The notes beneath the pieces were generated by a model. That model was given only the letters and a program-made list of their open reading frames with translations, did not search any database and was not told where the DNA came from. Source: Alphaproteobacteria bacterium (GTDB taxonomy: Bacteria; Pseudomonadota; Alphaproteobacteria; Geminicoccales; Geminicoccaceae). From it: 8,880 bases of DNA. Positions 5,878 to 8,880 of the stretch are shown in pieces (the first letter of the stretch is position 1; the number at the start of each line of letters is the position of its first letter). The position numbers and the translations under genes were made by a program. Where the stretch lies: assembly GCA_026982585.1 (NCBI GenBank), contig JALSGW010000381.1, positions 1-8,880 on the forward strand, in the 5' to 3' direction.

Positions 5878-7250
5878 GCGCACCGGGCGCCTGGACGCCG
5901 GACAGCTGGCGACAGAAGCCGGCGCGGCAGCTGCCGGAGTACGACGATCCCGAACGGCTGCGGCAGGTGGAGCAGACGCTGGCCGGCTTTCCGCCCCTGG
6001 TGTTCGCCGGCGAGTGCCGGGCGCTCGAGGCGCGGCTCGCCGAGGTGTGCGCGGGGCGGGCGTTCCTGCTCCAGGGGGGCGACTGCGCGGAGGCCTTCGC
6101 CGAGTTCAACGCCAACAAAATCCGCGACACGCTCAGGGTGCTGCTGCAGATGGCGGTGGTGCTCACCTTCGCCGCCGGCATGCCGGTGGTCAAGGTGGGG
6201 CGGATGGCGGGCCAGTTCGCCAAGCCGCGCTCGGAGCCGGTGGAGCGGCGCGGCGAGGTGACCCTGCCCTCCTACCGGGGCGACATGGTCAACGGTCTCG
6301 ATTTCGATGCCGAGGCGCGCCGGCCGGATCCGGAGCGCCAGATCCAGGCCTACATGCAGGCGGCGGCGACCTTGAACCTGTTGCGGGCGTTCACCGAGGG
6401 CGGCTACGCCTCGCTCACCCGGGTCCACCAGTGGACGCTCGGCTTCGTCGAGGATTCGCCCCAGGGCGAACGCTACCGGGATCTCGCCGACCGCATCGGC
6501 GAGGCGCTCGCCTTCATGGAGGCGTGCGGGATCACCGACCGCAACACGCCCCAGATCCGCCAGACCGAGTTCTACACCTCCCACGAATGCCTGCTGTTGG
6601 GCTTCGAACAGGCCCTCACCCGCATCGATTCCACCACCGGCCGCTGGTACGACACCTCCGCCCACTTTCTTTGGATCGGCGACCGCACCCGCCAGCTGGA
6701 CGGCGCCCACGTCGAGTTCTGCCGGGGCATCGCCAATCCGATCGGGATCAAGGCGGGGCCGAGCATGACCCCGGACGAGCTGCTGCGCCTGTGCGACCGG
6801 CTCAATCCCCACAACCTGCCGGGCCGGCTCACGGTGATCAGCCGCATGGGGGCGGAGGGGGTGCAGAAGCACCTGCCGCCTCTGATCCGCGCCGCGGTGC
6901 GCGAGGGCCGGCAGCTGGTGTGGTCGTGCGATCCCATGCACGGCAACACCATCCGCCTCAACAACGGCTACAAGACGCGCCCCTTCGAGCGCATCCTCGC
7001 CGAGGTGCGGCACTTCTTCGCCATCCACCGCGCCGAGGGCACGCATGCGGGCGGCATCCACATCGAGATGACCGGCCAGGACGTCACCGAATGCACCGGC
7101 GGCGCCCAGGCGATCAGCGAGGCCTCGCTCGGCGACCGCTACCACACCCACTGCGATCCCCGGCTCAACGCCCAGCAGAGCCTGGAGCTCGCCTTCCTGA
7201 TGGCGGAGGCGCTCAAGGAGGAACGCGCCGCCCTGCGCGCCGCCTCCTAG
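5874..7250 (+). CDS. aroG: Class II 3-deoxy-7-phosphoheptulonate (DAHP) synthase
   Basis: A 458-residue class II (plant/mycobacterial type) DAHP synthase. It joins phosphoenolpyruvate and erythrose 4-phosphate in the first step of the shikimate pathway, leading to aromatic amino acids. Motifs: WTPDSWR at 7-13, LLQGGDCAE, GQFAKPRSEP, SHECLLLGFEQALTR, WIGDRTRQLDGAHVEF, NPIGIKAGPS, ISRMGAEG, CDPMHGNT, EMTGQDVTECTGG and CDPRLNAQQSLELAF. The metal ligands are Cys71, His356, Glu398 and Asp428; their spacing of 285, 42 and 30 nearly equals that of the M. tuberculosis enzyme. The protein begins right at the WTP motif and lacks the mycobacterial N-terminal extension linked to feedback inhibition. The ATG overlaps the gor stop as ATGA, with GGAGG about 4 bases ahead, a rather short gap typical of coupled translation. 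No terminator with a T-run follows. Confidence 0.95.
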   Translation: MSAPGAWTPDSWRQKPARQLPEYDDPERLRQVEQTLAGFPPLVFAGECRALEARLAEVCAGRAFLLQGGDCAEAFAEFNANKIRDTLRVLLQMAVVLTFAAGMPVVKVGRMAGQFAKPRSEPVERRGEVTLPSYRGDMVNGLDFDAEARRPDPERQIQAYMQAAATLNLLRAFTEGGYASLTRVHQWTLGFVEDSPQGERYRDLADRIGEALAFMEACGITDRNTPQIRQTEFYTSHECLLLGFEQALTRIDSTTGRWYDTSAHFLWIGDRTRQLDGAHVEFCRGIANPIGIKAGPSMTPDELLRLCDRLNPHNLPGRLTVISRMGAEGVQKHLPPLIRAAVREGRQLVWSCDPMHGNTIRLNNGYKTRPFERILAEVRHFFAIHRAEGTHAGGIHIEMTGQDVTECTGGAQAISEASLGDRYHTHCDPRLNAQQSLELAFLMAEALKEERAALRAAS

Positions 7251-7256
7251 CCGCCC

Positions 7257-7294
7257 GGCGCAGAGCCGCGGCCCGGAATCGGCCCCTTTGCGAC
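7257..7294. repeat. 38-base hairpin-forming repeat, copy 1
   Basis: This begins 7 bases after the aroG stop and matches copy 2 (7331-7368) at 35 of 38 positions. The outer arms CGCAGAG (7259-7265) and CTTTGCG (7286-7292) pair with one G-T wobble, and an inner stem CCG-GAAT-CGG lies between them. It could act in transcript 3'-end stability or Rho-linked termination of the gabD-gor-aroG message, or belong to a REP-like family. No T-run follows. Confidence 0.7.
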
Positions 7295-7330
7295 ACATCG
7301 CATCAAGACACGCAGCACGTACGACCGGAT

Positions 7331-7368
7331 GGCGCAGAGCCGCGGCCCGGGATTGGCCCCTCTGCGAC
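7331..7368. repeat. 38-base hairpin-forming repeat, copy 2
   Basis: A direct copy of 7257-7294 with the same orientation, starting 74 bases later after a 36-base unrelated spacer. The three differences are A to G, C to T and T to C. One lies in the inner loop and two change pairs only between G-C and G-T. The outer arms here, CGCAGAG (7333-7339) and CTCTGCG (7360-7366), pair perfectly. Preserved pairing suggests the structure matters. Confidence 0.7.
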
Positions 7369-7383
7369 GGGACCGCACCCCTC

Positions 7384-7414
7384 GCCGCCCCCTTGCCCAG
7401 TGGCTGAGGGCGGC
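7384..7414. repeat. Inverted repeat across the PAS-gene promoter
   Basis: GCCGCCC (7384-7390) and GGGCGGC (7408-7414) are perfect inverted arms around 17 bases. They enclose the -35 and most of the spacer of the promoter at 7393-7422. It may be a regulator site or a transcript hairpin. No T-run follows on the plus strand, so it is a poor intrinsic terminator. Chance is possible in such GC-rich DNA. Confidence 0.4.
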
Positions 7415-7422
7415 AGTATAAG
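7393..7422 (+). promoter_or_regulatory. Sigma70-type promoter for the PAS sensor gene
   Basis: The -35 TTGCCC (7393-7398) and -10 TATAAG (7417-7422) have an 18-base spacer. The start would be near 7430, giving a leader of about 115 bases to ATG 7546. The -10 begins an AT-rich patch (7415-7446) that stands out from its GC-rich surroundings. The reverse strand of the same patch reads TATACT (7420-7415), but I see no good -35 for it. Confidence 0.5.
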
Positions 7423-7424
7423 TT

Positions 7425-7443
7425 CATACGTATGTATGCGTAT
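7425..7443. promoter_or_regulatory. Palindrome at the predicted start site, a candidate operator
   Basis: CATACGTATG (7425-7434) is a perfect 10-base palindrome. It is followed by TATGCGTAT (7435-7443), so that ATACG and CGTAT arms repeat about one helical turn apart. It begins 2 bases after the -10, where a repressor would block transcription. No regulator gene is visible nearby, and the protein that would bind is unknown. Confidence 0.45.
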
Positions 7444-7545
7444 GATGCCCGAACGGCGCCCACGGTCCGCGTGCGGCGGTGTCGGCAAGTCTATGTTAAC
7501 CTTTGGCGGGCCAGTGTGGGGCGCGCGAGCTGGTTTGGGGGAGCG

Positions 7546-8880
7546 ATGCGCTGGAGCGGCTTGGAGCTTGTGACGGCGCGCGTCCCGTGGGCCGATGAGC
7601 GGCCGTGGCGCATGCTGTTCGAGGCGGCGCCCGTCGCGCTCATCCTGCAGCGGCGCGGCGAGCTTCTGTTCGCCAACGCCGAGGCGGTGCGGCTGTTCGG
7701 TTTCGCCGACGTGGAGACGCTGTGCCGGAGGCCCGGCCCGCTGTTCGTGCATCCCGACGACCGGAAGCTGGCCGAGGAGCGCATGAGCCGCGCCTTTCGC
7801 GGCGAGCGGCTGCCGGCGGTGGAGCTGCGTCTGCTGCGGGCGGACGAAAGCGCCTTCACAGGCGCCTGCCGGGCGGTGCGGGTGGTGCTCGGCGACGGGC
7901 CGGCCTTGCTCATCGGGGTGGTGGACATCAGCGACCGCAAGCGCCTCGAGGAGCGGTTGCGGGCGAGCGAGGAGCGGTTTCGCGACTTCGCCGAGCTGGC
8001 CTCCGACTGGTTCTGGGAGATGGGGCCGGATCTGCGCTTCACCTGGGTCTCGGAGCGGGCGGCGGAGATCAGCGGCGTGCCCGTGGAAGCGCGCATCGGC
8101 CGCGGCCGCGAGGAGCTCGTCGGCGAGGGGACCGACCCCGAGGCGCTGGAGGCGCATCTCAGCTGCCTGCGGGCGCGCAAACCGTTTCGCGAGTTCGAGT
8201 ACGAGCGGGTGATCGGCGCCGACCGGCGCTGGATCTCGGTGAGCGGCAAGCCCCTGTTCGATGGATCCGGCCGCTTTCTCGGCTACCGCGGCACCGGCCG
8301 CGACATCACCGCCCGCAAGCGGGCCCAGCTCGCCCTCGAGCAGAGCGAACGCCGCTACCGGCAGCTGGTGGAGCTCTCCCCGGACGGGGTGATCGTCCAC
8401 CGCCACGGCGTGATCCGCTTCGCCAACCGGCGCATGGCCGAGATGTTCGGCATCGCCGATCCCGCGGCGCTGGTCGGCCGGCCGGTGCGGGAGTTCCTCA
8501 CCGCCGAGGGGCGCAGGCAGGTGGAGGCGCGCTGGCGGCGGCTCGAGCGGGGCGAGCCGGTGGGGCGGCTCGAGCTCGAGCTGGTGCGCGCGGACGGCAG
8601 CCGGCTGCCGATCGAAAGCCGGGTGGCGGCCATCGAGGAGCCGGACGGCCCGGCGCTTTTGGCGATTGCCCGCGACATCAGCGACAGCCGCCGCCAGCAG
8701 CGGGCGCTTTCCGAGAGCGAGGAGCGCTACCGGCTGCTCGTGGAGATGTCGCCCGACGGCATCTTCCTGCACGAGGGCGGCCGCATCCTGTTCGCCAACC
8801 GGCGTGCGGCGGCGATGCTGGGGCTCGATGAGACGGAGGGGCTCGCCGGGCGCAGCGTCTTCGACTTCGTCGATCCCGTC
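7546..8880 (+). CDS. Multi-PAS sensor protein, C-terminal output domain outside the window
   Basis: An open frame of 445 codons runs from ATG 7546 to the right edge without a stop. It holds at least four PAS domains in tandem. PAS1 is about 19-130, ending in the PAC-type VVDISDRKRLEE. PAS2 is about 141-262 (SEERFRDFAELASDWFWEM to GRDITARKRAQ). PAS3 is about 267-385 (SPDGVIVHRHGVIRFANRR to ARDISDSRRQQ). PAS4 starts at about 391 (YRLLVEMSPDGIFLHEGG) and is cut. The repeated SEERY/DI(S/T) boundaries suggest domain duplication. No signal peptide or membrane segment is visible, so a cytoplasmic sensor is likely. The output could be a histidine kinase, GGDEF or EAL domain; nothing here decides it. 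The start is uncertain: GGAG is only 2 bases before ATG 7546, and GTG 7570 is an alternative. Confidence 0.85.
   Translation, partial: MRWSGLELVTARVPWADERPWRMLFEAAPVALILQRRGELLFANAEAVRLFGFADVETLCRRPGPLFVHPDDRKLAEERMSRAFRGERLPAVELRLLRADESAFTGACRAVRVVLGDGPALLIGVVDISDRKRLEERLRASEERFRDFAELASDWFWEMGPDLRFTWVSERAAEISGVPVEARIGRGREELVGEGTDPEALEAHLSCLRARKPFREFEYERVIGADRRWISVSGKPLFDGSGRFLGYRGTGRDITARKRAQLALEQSERRYRQLVELSPDGVIVHRHGVIRFANRRMAEMFGIADPAALVGRPVREFLTAEGRRQVEARWRRLERGEPVGRLELELVRADGSRLPIESRVAAIEEPDGPALLAIARDISDSRRQQRALSESEERYRLLVEMSPDGIFLHEGGRILFANRRAAAMLGLDETEGLAGRSVFDFVDPV

Noticed and set aside
7496..7510. A TTAA half-site upstream of the PAS gene as a second CtrA box
   Set aside because: The partner half at the required spacing reads CGGG on one side and GCAA on the other, so it is only a half-site.
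7605..8831. A plus-strand open frame rich in Arg, Gly and Ala
   Set aside because: It is a frame shadow of the multi-PAS gene starting at 7546, whose frame shows consistent PAS/PAC motifs.

Overview
This is chromosomal DNA of very high G+C content, and it looks like a member of the Alphaproteobacteria. The evidence is a PopZ/DUF2497 gene next to a TolC-family gene and a pcm-like methyltransferase gene. I recall that block from many alphaproteobacterial genomes, where valS usually follows popZ (valS would lie beyond the left edge here). There is also a perfect CtrA-type box (TTAA-N7-TTAA) and a glutathione reductase of the alphaproteobacterial type. A Rhodospirillales-like organism would fit, but that is inference. 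I see no mobile element, phage gene or CRISPR array.

Left half (1-2613), minus strand: pcm-like, tolC and popZ are read leftwards in that order, with gaps of 72 and 40 bases. A good sigma70 promoter (2613-2585) lies just ahead of pcm. The CtrA-type box sits inside the last codons of tolC, just upstream of popZ. popZ is cut by the left edge.

Middle (2614-7250), plus strand: after an intergenic stretch of about 200 bases with one AT-rich hairpin, a sigma70 promoter leads into tRNA-Val(UAC). Three enzymes follow: NADP-type succinate-semialdehyde dehydrogenase (gabD), glutathione reductase (gor) and class II DAHP synthase (aroG). gabD and gor are 1 base apart, and gor and aroG overlap by 4 bases (ATGA). 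I see no promoter between the tRNA and gabD, so the enzymes may be transcribed from the tRNA promoter.

Right end (7251-8880), plus strand: a 295-base intergenic region holds two copies of a 38-base hairpin-forming repeat, a promoter-like sequence with a palindrome at its expected start site, and a long leader. It ends at a sensor gene with at least four PAS domains, which runs off the right edge, so its output domain is not visible.

The genes are mostly ordinary housekeeping functions: cell-pole organisation, outer-membrane export, GABA/succinate-semialdehyde metabolism, thiol redox balance and entry into aromatic amino acid synthesis. The points of interest are in regulation and in odd residues: the CtrA box that brings a TTA codon into tolC, the paired repeats, the tRNA-led operon, the degenerate methyltransferase motifs and an insertion in glutathione reductase. 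I found no clear new multi-gene system.
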